The notes under the pieces were generated by a model that worked only from the letters and a program-made list of their open reading frames with translations, had not been told where the DNA came from and did no database searches. Shown here one piece after another: positions 1 through 8,392 of a stretch of 38,475 nt of DNA (the first letter of the stretch is position 1; every line of letters starts with the position of its first letter). The stretch is taken from positions 1 to 38,475 of the forward strand of contig NZ_JAKSYJ010000209.1 of the NCBI RefSeq assembly GCF_022829365.1, written 5' to 3'. The translations under genes and the position numbers were made by a program. This stretch comes from Methylobacterium sp. J-077. Its GTDB lineage: Bacteria > Pseudomonadota > Alphaproteobacteria > Rhizobiales > Beijerinckiaceae.

Positions 1-584
1 CCGCCGGCAGCGATGGCGAGGCAGCCGACCGAGGCTTTCCGGCTTGGCTGACCCTTCCGAGCGATCAGGACCTCACCGGCGGTCGCTCCTGGCACTTGTT
101 CTTCGCTTGGGCCTTCGTCCTGAACGGCCTCGCCTACCTAATCTACGGGTTGGCGAGCGGGCAGCTTCGGTTCCGCGTGATCCCGTCCCGCGATCAGATC
201 CGGCACTTCGGCGCGTCGGTGTGGGAGCACCCGACGCTGCGCTTTCCGCAGGGCGACGAGGCCAAGCGATACAACGTCATCCAGAAACTCACATACCTCG
301 TGGTGCTGTTCGTGCTCCTGCCGGTGCAGGTGCTGGCCGGGCTCGCGATGTCGCCGGCGATGGACGCGGCTTTCCCTTTCCTGTTGACGATATTCGACGG
401 ACGACAGTCGGCGCGCACAGTCCATTTCGTCGTGGCGGCCCTGCTGGTCCTGTTCGTGATCGTGCACGTCGCCCTGGTCCTGCTCTCGGGCTTCTGGAAC
501 AACATGCGCGGCATGGTCACCGGCTGGTTCATGATCGAGCGCAAGGTTGAACCGGCACCCGTCACCGGGGAGACCCGGGCATGA
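1..584 (+). CDS. Cytochrome b/b6 domain membrane protein (5' partial)
   Basis: The frame is open from base 3, so the gene begins outside the window and only its C-terminal part (about 193 residues) is visible. It has at least three hydrophobic segments, around LFFAWAFVLNGLAYLIYGL, YLVVLFVLLPVQVLAGLAM and HFVVAALLVLFVIVHVALV. Histidines in RSWH, TVHF and VHVAL are candidate haem b ligands. This is the layout of the cytochrome b561 / thiosulfate-reductase cytochrome b family, which moves electrons between quinone and a periplasmic oxidoreductase. The stop overlaps the start of the next gene by four bases (ATGA), so the two are translationally coupled and the molybdoenzyme is the likely partner. 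A start at TTG 96 is possible in principle, but homologous-looking sequence continues upstream of it. Confidence 0.85.
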   Translation, partial: AGSDGEAADRGFPAWLTLPSDQDLTGGRSWHLFFAWAFVLNGLAYLIYGLASGQLRFRVIPSRDQIRHFGASVWEHPTLRFPQGDEAKRYNVIQKLTYLVVLFVLLPVQVLAGLAMSPAMDAAFPFLLTIFDGRQSARTVHFVVAALLVLFVIVHVALVLLSGFWNNMRGMVTGWFMIERKVEPAPVTGETRA

Positions 585-1513
585 GCCGCCTTCCGAGTCG
601 ACGGGCCCTCCTGACGGGGGCTTCCGCCATGGCCGCGGCGGCCCTGCTCGGCGGGTGCGAGCGCCTTGGCAACGCCGAGTGGTTCCGGCGCACCCTCAAG
701 ACCGGCGAGGACGCCAACCTGTTCGTCCAGCGCCTGCTGCTCACCGACCGGACGCTAGCGCCGGAATACGCCGAGGCCGACGTCTCGCCGTGGTTCAAGC
801 CGAACGGCACCGAGGACCCGCCGGACAACGCATACAAGGCCTTGGCGAAGGGCAAGTTCGCCAAGTACCACCTAGAGGTCGGCGGTCTCGTGGAGGTGCC
901 ATTCAAGCTGTCCCTGGCCGAGCTCCGCAAGCTTCCCGCCCGAACCCAGATCACCCGGCATGATTGCGTCGAGGGCTGGAGCGCCATTGGCAAGTGGACC
1001 GGCGTGCCGCTCGCCGACCTCCTGAACCGGGCCAAGCTCAAGCCCGAGGGGCGCTACGTGGTGTTCCACTGCGCGGACACCATGGACCAGGGAGAGGACA
1101 ACGGCGGAGCGGACACCGCGGAGGATGGCGGCTCCGACGAAACAATACCTGCCGGCAATGCCAACCCAGCCATGACGAAGCAATCGGGCGGTGGGGAGAG
1201 CAGGAAGGACTCAGGCGGCCAGCAGGCGTCTGATGACACTGCGGCCAGTGGTGGATCACCGGTCAGGTACTACGAGAGCATCGACCTCGTGGACGCGTTC
1301 CACCCGCAGACGATCCTCGCCTACGACATGAACGACAAGGCGCTTCCGGTCTCGAACGGCGCCCCGCTGCGCCTGCGGGTGGAACGCAACCTCGGCTACA
1401 AGCAGGCCAAGTACGTGATGCGCATCGAGGTGGTCGAGAGCTTCGCCCATCTGGGCGATGGCAAGGGAGGATACTGGGAGGACCAGGGCTACGCCTGGTA
1501 CGCCGGCATCTGA
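581..1513 (+). CDS. Molybdopterin-dependent oxidoreductase, sulfite-oxidase fold, Tat-exported
   Basis: A 310-residue protein beginning with a Tat-like signal (SRRALLTG followed by an Ala-rich stretch) that ends at a Cys in LLGGC, so it may be cleaved or lipidated. The motif TRHDCVEGWSAIGKW carries the Cys (about residue 129) that ligates molybdenum in the sulfite oxidase/MsrP superfamily. The C-terminal motifs AFHPQTILAYDMN, NGAPLRLRVER and GGYWEDQGYAWYAGI are typical of the family. About 60 residues rich in Gly, Asp, Ser and Glu (about 169-229) are inserted between FHCADTMD and YYESIDL, which I would expect to be nearly adjacent. The enzyme probably acts in the periplasm with the cytochrome b encoded just upstream. 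Substrate is unknown; sulfite or another oxo-transfer substrate is possible. Confidence 0.88.
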   Translation: MSRLPSRRALLTGASAMAAAALLGGCERLGNAEWFRRTLKTGEDANLFVQRLLLTDRTLAPEYAEADVSPWFKPNGTEDPPDNAYKALAKGKFAKYHLEVGGLVEVPFKLSLAELRKLPARTQITRHDCVEGWSAIGKWTGVPLADLLNRAKLKPEGRYVVFHCADTMDQGEDNGGADTAEDGGSDETIPAGNANPAMTKQSGGGESRKDSGGQQASDDTAASGGSPVRYYESIDLVDAFHPQTILAYDMNDKALPVSNGAPLRLRVERNLGYKQAKYVMRIEVVESFAHLGDGKGGYWEDQGYAWYAGI

Positions 1514-1738
1514 GTTGGCGCGGACGTGACGTCTACGTCTCCGCGAGCATTGGAAGCGCATCTCTCCTGGCGAACTCCGGGGGGCCTTCGCGGCGACATC
1601 CGGCCCTTGCAAAGCTGCAAAGTACAGTCAGCGCCGCGCAGCTGGCTATCAGACCGGCGACGCGGCCTCGAAGCGTCTGAAATGAGCGGCCCGCGAACCT
1701 GACCGGCACATCCGGCCTGACGAAACCTGCAACGAATT

Positions 1739-1764
1739 AATGTTCGGACTGCAGCCCGAACATT
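1739..1764. promoter_or_regulatory. 26-bp near-perfect palindrome ahead of hydrolase gene
   Basis: The arms AATGTTCGG (1739-1747) and CCGAACATT (1756-1764) are exact reverse complements. The centre contains palindromic CTGCAG, leaving one mismatched pair (1748/1755) in 26 bp. It ends just before the GAAGGA ribosome binding site (1765-1770) of the hydrolase. It could be an operator for a dimeric regulator or a 5' leader hairpin. No T-run follows, so an intrinsic terminator is unlikely. Confidence 0.6.
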
Positions 1765-1780
1765 GAAGGACGATGCTGTC

Positions 1781-2569
1781 ATGTTCCTACATTTCGAACG
1801 CCTCGGCACGGGCCATCCGCTACTGATGGTCCATGGGCTGGGGGCCAATCTCCGTACCTGGGATCCGCTCTTGTCCGCACTATGCGGCTCGCGCGAACTG
1901 ATCCTGGTCGACTTGCCGGGACATGGCAGATCGGCACCGCTCGCGGGTCGGCAGACCATGGAGGCCTATGCGGACGCCCTTGCCGGCTTCATGCAGTCGC
2001 AAGGCCTGACGACAGCGGACCTCGTCGGCAGTTCGGTGGGGGGCCGGCTGGTGCTGGAGCTGGCGCGGCGGGGCATCGGTCGGCACTGCGTGGCGCTTGA
2101 TCCCGGCGGTTTCTGGCGCGGGTGGGAAACGCGCTGGTTGCACTGGACCCTCGCGGCATCGATACGCCTGGTGCGGTTGCTGCGGCCCTTCCATCCCGGC
2201 CTGTCGCGCCACGCCGTCACCCGTACGCTGCTGCTGGCCCAACTGTCGGCACGTCCGTGGCTGCTGCTACCGCAGCTTGTCGCGGAGGAGCTGCAGAGCC
2301 TAGCGGCCACGACGGTGTTCGATGCGATGCTGGTTGAGTTGGCAAGTGGGCCATTGCAGCAGGGCTCGGCAAAGCCCCCCGGCCTTGTCACCATAGGCTG
2401 GGGCCGCCAAGACCACCTGCTGCTGCCGCGCCAAGCTGCACGCGCCCTGGTAGCTTTTCCGTCGGCACGTCTGCAATGGTTCGAGCGCTGCGGCCACTTC
2501 CCGCATTGGGATCAGCCTGTCGAAACGGCGCGCGTGATCCTTGAAACGGTTGGGAAGGATGCGCTTTGA
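1781..2569 (+). CDS. Alpha/beta hydrolase
   Basis: About 262 residues with the alpha/beta hydrolase order: oxyanion motif HGLGANLRTWD, GHGRSAPL, nucleophile elbow VGSSVGG (catalytic Ser), a cap region of about 80 residues rich in Arg and Leu, a late Asp in GWGRQDHLLLP, and the catalytic His in CGHFPHWDQP. I chose ATG 1781 because GAAGGA lies ten bases upstream; TTG 1763 would add six residues but overlaps the palindrome. The gene stands alone, with about 270 bp without a gene before it. The family includes esterases, C-C hydrolases and lactonases, and the substrate cannot be told from sequence. Confidence 0.88.
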   Translation: MFLHFERLGTGHPLLMVHGLGANLRTWDPLLSALCGSRELILVDLPGHGRSAPLAGRQTMEAYADALAGFMQSQGLTTADLVGSSVGGRLVLELARRGIGRHCVALDPGGFWRGWETRWLHWTLAASIRLVRLLRPFHPGLSRHAVTRTLLLAQLSARPWLLLPQLVAEELQSLAATTVFDAMLVELASGPLQQGSAKPPGLVTIGWGRQDHLLLPRQAARALVAFPSARLQWFERCGHFPHWDQPVETARVILETVGKDAL

Positions 2570-2676
2570 AATAACTTGTCGCACACGCGAGCCCGCGGTC
2601 TTCTACGGGCATGTTACGGAATCTAGTACTTTGAACCTAAGTATTGACTATTTTTGGTTGCGATTTCTGTAGCTTA

Positions 2677-3651
2677 TTAAGCTATCAATTCGATTGAAAG
2701 CAGATAGGATGTAGCTGCCACGAACAGGCGTCGCTGCGCCGGACCGCCGAACGCGCAGTTCGACGGCGTATCGGGCGTCGGGATAAAACCGAGGCCGATG
2801 CCGTCCGAGGCGTAGATGTGTATTCCATCTCCGGCCGTGGTCCAGACCCAGCCGCGCTCGTCGACAGCGAACCCATCCGGGTAACCGTGGTCTGCCCGGC
2901 AAAACAGGCGTTGGTTCGAAAGGGTGCCATCCGCAGCCACATCGAACACCAGGATCTCGTGGGTGTCACGCTCATGACCACCGATGATCTCACCGAGCGA
3001 GCGTGCCGTGTCGGATACGTACAGCCTGCGCCCGTCGGGGGAGAAAAACAGGTCGTTCGGCTGTTCGAAGTCGGCCATACGGCGCAGCGACCCAGCGCGC
3101 GGGTCGAAGCGGTAGACGCTACGATGATCGAGGTCTGGATCGACGAGGCTACCTTGGTTCGGCATCAGGATGCCGAAGGTCGGATCGGTGAACCAGATCG
3201 CCCCGTCCGCCGCCACGGTGACGTCGTTGGGGGAGTTCAAGCGCTTGCCATCGTAGTGAGTCACAATCGGCTCGGGCTGACCGTCCCCGTCTGAGCGACT
3301 AACGCAGCGCCGTCCGTGCTCGCAGTGGACGAGGTAGCCATCGGCGCCGAGGGCGTTTCCGTTCATGAATTGCGTGTTGTCGATGGCCACCTCGACCCGG
3401 CCGTCAGGATACCACGCCAGGAGGCGCCGGTTCGGAACGTCGGACCAGATGAGGCGGTCTCGCGGTGGGTCCCAGACCGTGCCTTCGCCATGCAGCGTGA
3501 AGGTGTAGAGCACATCCCATTCGGCCTCCGGCGAGATCACGGCCGCCAATCGGGGATCATGCACCTCGACGCCAGTGAAGCCATCGATCTTGCCTGGGCG
3601 ACCAGGCCGGCGGAGCAAGCGCCCGAGTGCGAGGGTTCTGTCCTGCGACAT
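2677..3651 (-). CDS. SMP-30/gluconolactonase family protein
   Basis: A 324-residue six-bladed beta-propeller of the SMP-30/gluconolactonase/LRE family. Metal-site motifs are visible in order: GEGTVWDP (Glu), FMNGNALG, RLNSPNDVT (Asn), EQPNDLFFSPDG and GYPDGFAVDERGW (Asp). These enzymes use a divalent metal to hydrolyse sugar lactones to sugar acids. ATG 3651 was chosen because GA-rich GAGGACGAGG precedes it; the longer frame to 3738 runs into the upstream cupin gene. It is the last gene of a leftward doxX-cupin-SMP-30 operon, 20 bp after the cupin stop. A paralogue lies at 8393-9328. Confidence 0.88.
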   Translation of the reverse strand: MSQDRTLALGRLLRRPGRPGKIDGFTGVEVHDPRLAAVISPEAEWDVLYTFTLHGEGTVWDPPRDRLIWSDVPNRRLLAWYPDGRVEVAIDNTQFMNGNALGADGYLVHCEHGRRCVSRSDGDGQPEPIVTHYDGKRLNSPNDVTVAADGAIWFTDPTFGILMPNQGSLVDPDLDHRSVYRFDPRAGSLRRMADFEQPNDLFFSPDGRRLYVSDTARSLGEIIGGHERDTHEILVFDVAADGTLSNQRLFCRADHGYPDGFAVDERGWVWTTAGDGIHIYASDGIGLGFIPTPDTPSNCAFGGPAQRRLFVAATSYLLSIELIA

Positions 3652-3671
3652 CGGCACGTCCTCGTCCTCGA

Positions 3672-4133
3672 TCAGCGGAAGCGCCCGGGCTGGTTTACGG
3701 TCGGCGCGACGTCGAGGCCGGTGACGATCATCGTGCACGGCTCATCGCCAATCGTTCCGGAGAGATGGCCCTTCTTGCCGTCTCGCGCACGGGTGTTCTG
3801 GTCCTCGCCCATCATCAGCTCGCCCGGACCCATCTCGACCCGTGAGCCATCCATGGTCTCGACGAACCAGCGTCCAGACAGGATCGCGATCCATTGCGGC
3901 TTCGGGTTCTCGTGCCACTGCCCGACCCAACCGACCGGCAGCACCGTGAAGGTCACCGCAGCCTTCGACGGCTCCTGCTTGTCGTTCCACTGCGGCGCCG
4001 TCTCGGGGTTCACACCCTCGAACTTGAACGCGGAGATCTCGAACCGTGCTTGGCGGCTCACGCCGTCGGCATCGGTATAGACATGCCAGTACGGCAGCGT
4101 CGGTGGCGTTCCCTGGTCGTGTTGATCAGACAT
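3672..4133 (-). CDS. Cupin domain protein
   Basis: A 153-residue single-domain protein. The stretch QWHENPKPQWIAILSGRW, followed by GSRVEMGPGELMMGEDQNTR, resembles the two cupin motifs, with H, E and Q as possible metal ligands. The ATG at 4133 has AAGGAT about nine bases upstream. It is the middle gene of the leftward operon with doxX (upstream) and SMP-30 (downstream). Cupins of this kind include sugar isomerases, dioxygenases and binding proteins, and the exact role is unknown. The sugar-lactone neighbour suggests carbohydrate chemistry. Confidence 0.8.
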   Translation of the reverse strand: MSDQHDQGTPPTLPYWHVYTDADGVSRQARFEISAFKFEGVNPETAPQWNDKQEPSKAAVTFTVLPVGWVGQWHENPKPQWIAILSGRWFVETMDGSRVEMGPGELMMGEDQNTRARDGKKGHLSGTIGDEPCTMIVTGLDVAPTVNQPGRFR

Positions 4134-4146
4134 GCTCACAGATCCT

Positions 4147-4617
4147 TCAGCGGCAGTTGAGGATTGGAGTGATGCTACTCGGTCCGGTCGAGAAAGGACG
4201 CGCAACCACTTGTGAGGCAGGCTCGTAGTTCCCGCTGATCACCACGAGCAAGAGGCCGCCGACCAGACCGAAATTTTTGAAGAAGTCCCAGAGATGCGCC
4301 CGACCCTCGCCGTTCTTCGACCAGAAACGCGGGAACTTCCAGAACTGGTGGTACAACAATGCCGTGATCACGCAGAACCCGGCGAGCACGAATGCTGCGG
4401 CACGGTCCCAGAGTCCGACCACGATCAGCACCGGCGTGATTGTCTCTACGGCGATGCCGAGGATCAATAGCAGGGCTGGAAACGGCAAGGGTCCGAATTT
4501 TGCCTGATCCATCGCCTCGCCCCAGTGGACGATCTTGTCGTAGGCGCTCAGGGGAAACATGCTGACGAGACAGATTTTGGCTAGGAGAGGGACTGCGATC
4601 AGGTCGAGCCAAGTCAT
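4147..4617 (-). CDS. DoxX family membrane protein
   Basis: About 156 residues with four predicted membrane segments: WLDLIAVPLLAKICLVSMF, PFPALLLILGIAVETITPVL, AAAFVLAGFCVITALLYHQF and FGLVGGLLLVVISGN. The motif SAYDKIVHWGEAM near the N-terminus is typical of DoxX-like proteins. ATG 4617 gives the family length; the open frame continues to 4863 without family-like sequence. It is the first gene of the leftward operon and overlaps nothing, with the cupin starting 13 bp after its stop. DoxX proteins are linked to quinone-associated redox in some organisms, but the function here is unknown. Confidence 0.83.
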   Translation of the reverse strand: MTWLDLIAVPLLAKICLVSMFPLSAYDKIVHWGEAMDQAKFGPLPFPALLLILGIAVETITPVLIVVGLWDRAAAFVLAGFCVITALLYHQFWKFPRFWSKNGEGRAHLWDFFKNFGLVGGLLLVVISGNYEPASQVVARPFSTGPSSITPILNCR

Positions 4618-4686
4618 TCTAAGGTCTTCGATAGGGGCACAGGTCGCTCCGGCGCAGAATGATATGGCGATACGATTGCGGTGCTC

Positions 4687-4711
4687 AACGTCACTTCGAT
4701 CCAGGAGTTTC
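4687..4711 (-). promoter_or_regulatory. EcfG-like promoter candidate for doxX operon
   Basis: Reading leftward, GAAAC-N16-CGTT lies about 70 bp ahead of the doxX start. The consensus for alphaproteobacterial EcfG general stress sigma factors is GGAAC-N16/17-CGTT, so there is one mismatch in nine fixed positions. It was found by eye, and a chance match is possible. Confidence 0.4.
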
Positions 4712-4778
4712 CCCGGTTTCGTATCGCACCGGGAGATAGGTTGAGCTTTCACAGCACGATCCCGTGAGCGCCTGATAC

Positions 4779-4803
4779 GGAACGCCTCTATCCGCACGAT
4801 GTT
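4779..4803 (+). promoter_or_regulatory. EcfG-like promoter candidate for GMC gene
   Basis: GGAAC-N16-TGTT lies 45 bp ahead of the GMC oxidoreductase start, with one mismatch to GGAAC-N16/17-CGTT. It faces away from the similar candidate for doxX, so the divergent region may be stress controlled in both directions. Confidence 0.45.
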
Positions 4804-4848
4804 GCGCGAGGACGGCTTTCTCGACACGCCGTAGTACCGGATTGATCG

Positions 4849-6417
4849 ATGCCTCAGGACCACTACGACGTTATCGTCATCGGGTCTGGGCCCGGCGGCG
4901 GTTCACTGACGGCACGGCTCGCCGATACGGGTAAGCGCATCCTGCTGTTGGAGCGTGGCGATTATCTTCCGCGCTCGCAGGATAACTGGTCGGCCAAGAC
5001 CGTTTTCGTGGACGGGGCCTACCAGGCGCGTGAGACGTGGTACGGCGGTGATGGACGGTCATTCAGCCCAGCGTTGCATTATTACGTCGGGGGCAACTCG
5101 AAGGTCTACGGTGCCGCCTTGTTCCGCCTGCGCGAGCGAGACTTCGGCGAGGTTCGACACGTGGATGGGATCTCGCCGGCTTGGCCTGTCTCCTACGCCG
5201 AGTTCGAGCCGTATTACGCACAGGCGGAGCGACTGTTTGCCGTCCACGGCACACGCGGTGAGGATCCGACCGAGCCGTGGTCGAGTGGACCCTATGATCA
5301 TCCGGCCGTCAGCCACGAACCGCGCATCCAGAAGCTCTCGGAAGATTGGGCGGGGGAAGGCCTGCAGCCGTTTCACCTGCCGCTCGGGATCATGCTCGAC
5401 GAACGTGGGGGAAAGCCGACACCGACCAGCATCTGCATCCGCTGCGACGCCTTCGACGGCTTTCCATGCTTGCTGAACGGCAAGGCCGATGCCCAGGTGA
5501 TGACCGTCGACCCGACGTTGGCCAAGCACGACAACGTCACGCTGCTGGTCAACGCCTACGTCTCGCGGCTGGAAACCGATCCAGCCGGCCGCACCGTCAC
5601 CGGGGTCTGTGTGACCCGGGAGGGCCGGGAAGAGCGCTACAGCGCCGACATCGTCGTCGTCGCCTGCGGCGCACTCTCCTCCGCCCTGTTGCTCCTGCGT
5701 TCGGCCAATGCCGCGCATCCGAATGGCCTCGCCAACGGTTCCGATCAGGTCGGGCGCAACTACATGCGCCATAACATGTCGGTCCTGATGGCCTTGTCGA
5801 AGGAGGCGAACGACACCGTTTTCCAGAAGACGCTCGCGGTCTCGGATTTCTACTTCGCGTCGAAGGACTGGGAATACCCGATGGGCCTGATCCAGATGTG
5901 CGCCAAGACGCATCCGGACCAGATCCGCGGCGAGGAATTCCCCAAATGGACCGGCTTCCTGCCGAACGCCCCGTTCGACATGGTCGCGCGCCACTCCATG
6001 GACTTCTGGCTGCAGAGCGAAGATCTGCCACATTCCGACAACCGGGTGATGCTCGATCGCGATGGCCGAGTGATCCTCGACATCGAGGAAAACAATCGGG
6101 AAGCCCACGATCGCCTGCGAAACAAGCTCTCCGACTTGCTGCGGCCCGGGGGCGCCTACACCTACCTGTTCGAGCGCTCGCTCTATCTCGGCAAGAATAT
6201 CCCTCTGAGTGGCACTGCCCACCAGGCCGGAACGCTCCGGTTCGGCCCCGACCCCAAGAGTTCGGTGCTCGATCTGAACTGCAAGGCGCACGAGCTCGAT
6301 AATCTCTACGTCACGGATGCGAGCTTTTTCCCGTCGATCGGGGCGGTCAATCCGACGTTGACGATCATCGCTAACGCACTTCGGGTCGCCGACCACATCA
6401 AGGGGCGGCTCGCCTAG
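4849..6417 (+). CDS. GMC family FAD-dependent oxidoreductase
   Basis: A 522-residue GMC enzyme. The N-terminal Rossmann motif VIVIGSGPGGGSLTARLAD binds FAD, followed by LLERG and the FAD-covering YYVGGNSKVYGAAL. The C-terminus has GTAHQAGTLRFGPDP with the catalytic His and SIGAVNPTLTIIANALR with the second catalytic residue (Asn). The family oxidises alcohols or sugars at a C-OH. No signal peptide is visible and no subunit-3 partner sits beside it, unlike the second GMC gene at 14177. A GH15 enzyme and an SMP-30 lactonase follow on the same strand, so a role in sugar oxidation to a lactone is a reasonable inference; the substrate is unknown. Confidence 0.9.
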   Translation: MPQDHYDVIVIGSGPGGGSLTARLADTGKRILLLERGDYLPRSQDNWSAKTVFVDGAYQARETWYGGDGRSFSPALHYYVGGNSKVYGAALFRLRERDFGEVRHVDGISPAWPVSYAEFEPYYAQAERLFAVHGTRGEDPTEPWSSGPYDHPAVSHEPRIQKLSEDWAGEGLQPFHLPLGIMLDERGGKPTPTSICIRCDAFDGFPCLLNGKADAQVMTVDPTLAKHDNVTLLVNAYVSRLETDPAGRTVTGVCVTREGREERYSADIVVVACGALSSALLLLRSANAAHPNGLANGSDQVGRNYMRHNMSVLMALSKEANDTVFQKTLAVSDFYFASKDWEYPMGLIQMCAKTHPDQIRGEEFPKWTGFLPNAPFDMVARHSMDFWLQSEDLPHSDNRVMLDRDGRVILDIEENNREAHDRLRNKLSDLLRPGGAYTYLFERSLYLGKNIPLSGTAHQAGTLRFGPDPKSSVLDLNCKAHELDNLYVTDASFFPSIGAVNPTLTIIANALRVADHIKGRLA

Positions 6418-6500
6418 TAGACTCGTTATTATACGATGTGCGAGCCGAAAGACGCGTCAGGGCGAGACACGCAGTACCTGCTGCGCCGAGGAGATTAGTT

Positions 6501-8267
6501 TTGAGCAAACCTATCGAGAGCTATGCCCTGATCGGCGATGGCGAGACCGCCGCCCTCGTCGCGCGGGATGGCTCGATCGATTGGCTGTGCTGGCCGGATT
6601 TCTCCGACGACGCGTGTTTTTGTGCGCTTCTTGGAACCGAGAGGAACGGCCGCTGGTCGATCGCACCTCGGGCGCCGATCATCGACACCGCACGTCGGTA
6701 TCGCGGCGACACGATGATCCTCGAGACCCAGATGAGGACCGCCGACGGAACGGTTCGGATCACCGACTTCATGCCCATCCGCGAGACGATATCGGCCGTG
6801 GTCCGCATCGTCGAGGGATTGTCCGGCACCGTCGAGGTGGACTGGGAGGTGTGTCCTCGCTTCGATTACGGTGCGCTGGCGCCGTGGTGGGAGACGCATG
6901 ACGGCGGTGCCGTGGCTGTGGCCGGCCGACATCGTCTAACCCTGCATACGAGTGTGCCTGTCGGTGTATCGGACGGCGGAGCGAGGGGGACTATTACTCT
7001 GCGTGAGGGCGAACGCCATACGTTCGTCCTCGCGCGCACGGCGTCCTGGTGCGGCGAGGCATCGCGACTCGATGTCGACACCGCCCTCCAGGCGACACAG
7101 GCACATTGGGAAGGCTGGATTTCGGGTTTCGATGCCACGCGCACCCGATGGCTCGGCGCGGTCAAGCGTTCGTTGCTGACGCTGAAAGCCCTGACGCACG
7201 CGCGCTCGGGTGGGTTGATCGCCGCGCCGACCACGAGTCTGCCGGAGGTGCCGGCCGGTGGCATGAACTGGGATTACCGGTATTCATGGCTGCGGGACTC
7301 CACGTTCACGCTCGGTGCCTTCCTTAATGCCGGCTTCAAGACCGAGGCGACGGCGTGGCGCGATTGGCTCTTACGTGCCATCGCCGATGAGCCGGATGCG
7401 CTCCGGATCATGTATCGCGTCGATGGGTCCAGGCACCTGTCCGAATGGACCGTGGACGCGCTGCCGGGCTACCGGGAGGCGCGCCCTGTGCGCATCGGTA
7501 ACGCCGCGTCCACCCAGAAGCAGCTCGATGTCTACGGCGAGGTTTTGGACACCTTGGCCCTGGCGAGACGCGTCGGCATCGCGGCGACGGAGCATCAGCG
7601 TATCGTCGAGCGGCGGCTCGTCGAACACCTGGCTCGGATATGGCAGGATCGTGGCGCCGGGATTTGGGAATCACGCGGGGCTCCGAAGCGGTACACCTAT
7701 TCCAAGGCGATGTGCTGGGTTGGCTTCGACCGGGCGCTACGGCACTGCGATATGCCTCAGGATTTGCATGCGATCCTCACGGCCAGCCGTGACAGAGTGC
7801 ACGCCGAAGCCTGCCGCGAGGGATGGAACGCTGGCCTCGGCAGCTTTACGCAGAGCTACGGCAGCCATGAGCTCGACGCGAGTCTCCTGCTGCTGCCGCT
7901 CGTCGGCTTCCTAGAGGCTAAGGAGCCGCGCATGGCGGCGACGATCGAGCGGATCAGGACGGACCTCGACCAGGACGGTCTGATCCGGCGCATGCGTGCG
8001 AAGGGGGACGCCAGCGACGAAGGGGCGTTCCTGCCGTGCTCGCTGTGGATGGCCGATTGCCTGCGCCTCCAGGGGCGCAATGAATTGGCCGAGGCCTATC
8101 TCGAACGGGTGCTCGGCGTGGCCAACGACGTCGGTCTACTTTCGGAGGAGTACGATGTACCTGGCCGATGTCTCGCCGGGAACTTTCCCCAAGCCCTGAC
8201 ACATCTCGCCGTCGTAAACACGGCGTTGGGCCTCTGCGGATCGGTCGTCGATCGCGGCGGGGGCTGA
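6501..8267 (+). CDS. Glycoside hydrolase family 15 (glucoamylase/trehalase-like)
   Basis: About 588 residues. The N-terminal SKPIESYALIGDGETAALV, then GSIDWLCWPDF, is characteristic of bacterial GH15 proteins with an N-terminal beta-sandwich domain. The (alpha/alpha)6 catalytic part carries AGGMNWDYRYSWLRDSTFTL, SEWTVDALPGYREARPVRIG (containing candidate acidic residues) and LLSEEYDV (second catalytic Glu). TTG 6501 was chosen because GAGGAG (6488-6493) is seven bases upstream; a GTG at 6438 lacks this. No signal peptide is seen, so it is probably cytoplasmic. Family members hydrolyse alpha-glucans or trehalose, releasing glucose. It lies 83 bp after the GMC gene and is likely co-transcribed. 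Confidence 0.9.
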   Translation: MSKPIESYALIGDGETAALVARDGSIDWLCWPDFSDDACFCALLGTERNGRWSIAPRAPIIDTARRYRGDTMILETQMRTADGTVRITDFMPIRETISAVVRIVEGLSGTVEVDWEVCPRFDYGALAPWWETHDGGAVAVAGRHRLTLHTSVPVGVSDGGARGTITLREGERHTFVLARTASWCGEASRLDVDTALQATQAHWEGWISGFDATRTRWLGAVKRSLLTLKALTHARSGGLIAAPTTSLPEVPAGGMNWDYRYSWLRDSTFTLGAFLNAGFKTEATAWRDWLLRAIADEPDALRIMYRVDGSRHLSEWTVDALPGYREARPVRIGNAASTQKQLDVYGEVLDTLALARRVGIAATEHQRIVERRLVEHLARIWQDRGAGIWESRGAPKRYTYSKAMCWVGFDRALRHCDMPQDLHAILTASRDRVHAEACREGWNAGLGSFTQSYGSHELDASLLLLPLVGFLEAKEPRMAATIERIRTDLDQDGLIRRMRAKGDASDEGAFLPCSLWMADCLRLQGRNELAEAYLERVLGVANDVGLLSEEYDVPGRCLAGNFPQALTHLAVVNTALGLCGSVVDRGGG

Positions 8268-8392
8268 GCGTGCCATTGCATCTATCACGATCCCGTGGAC
8301 TGGCGAACGCGATCCTGTCGTGCGTCTTGCCGGGAAGGGGCTGAGAACACGCCGAGCGAGCGTCGGCCGCCATCACCGAGGAGACGAATGGC

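Noticed and set aside
2591..2610. Hairpin GCCCG-N10-CGGGC after the hydrolase as a terminator
   Set aside because: The stem is only five pairs and no T-run follows.
5059..6396. 445-codon open frame on the minus strand
   Set aside because: It is antisense to the well-supported GMC gene and its translation has no recognisable motif; it is an open frame due to high GC.
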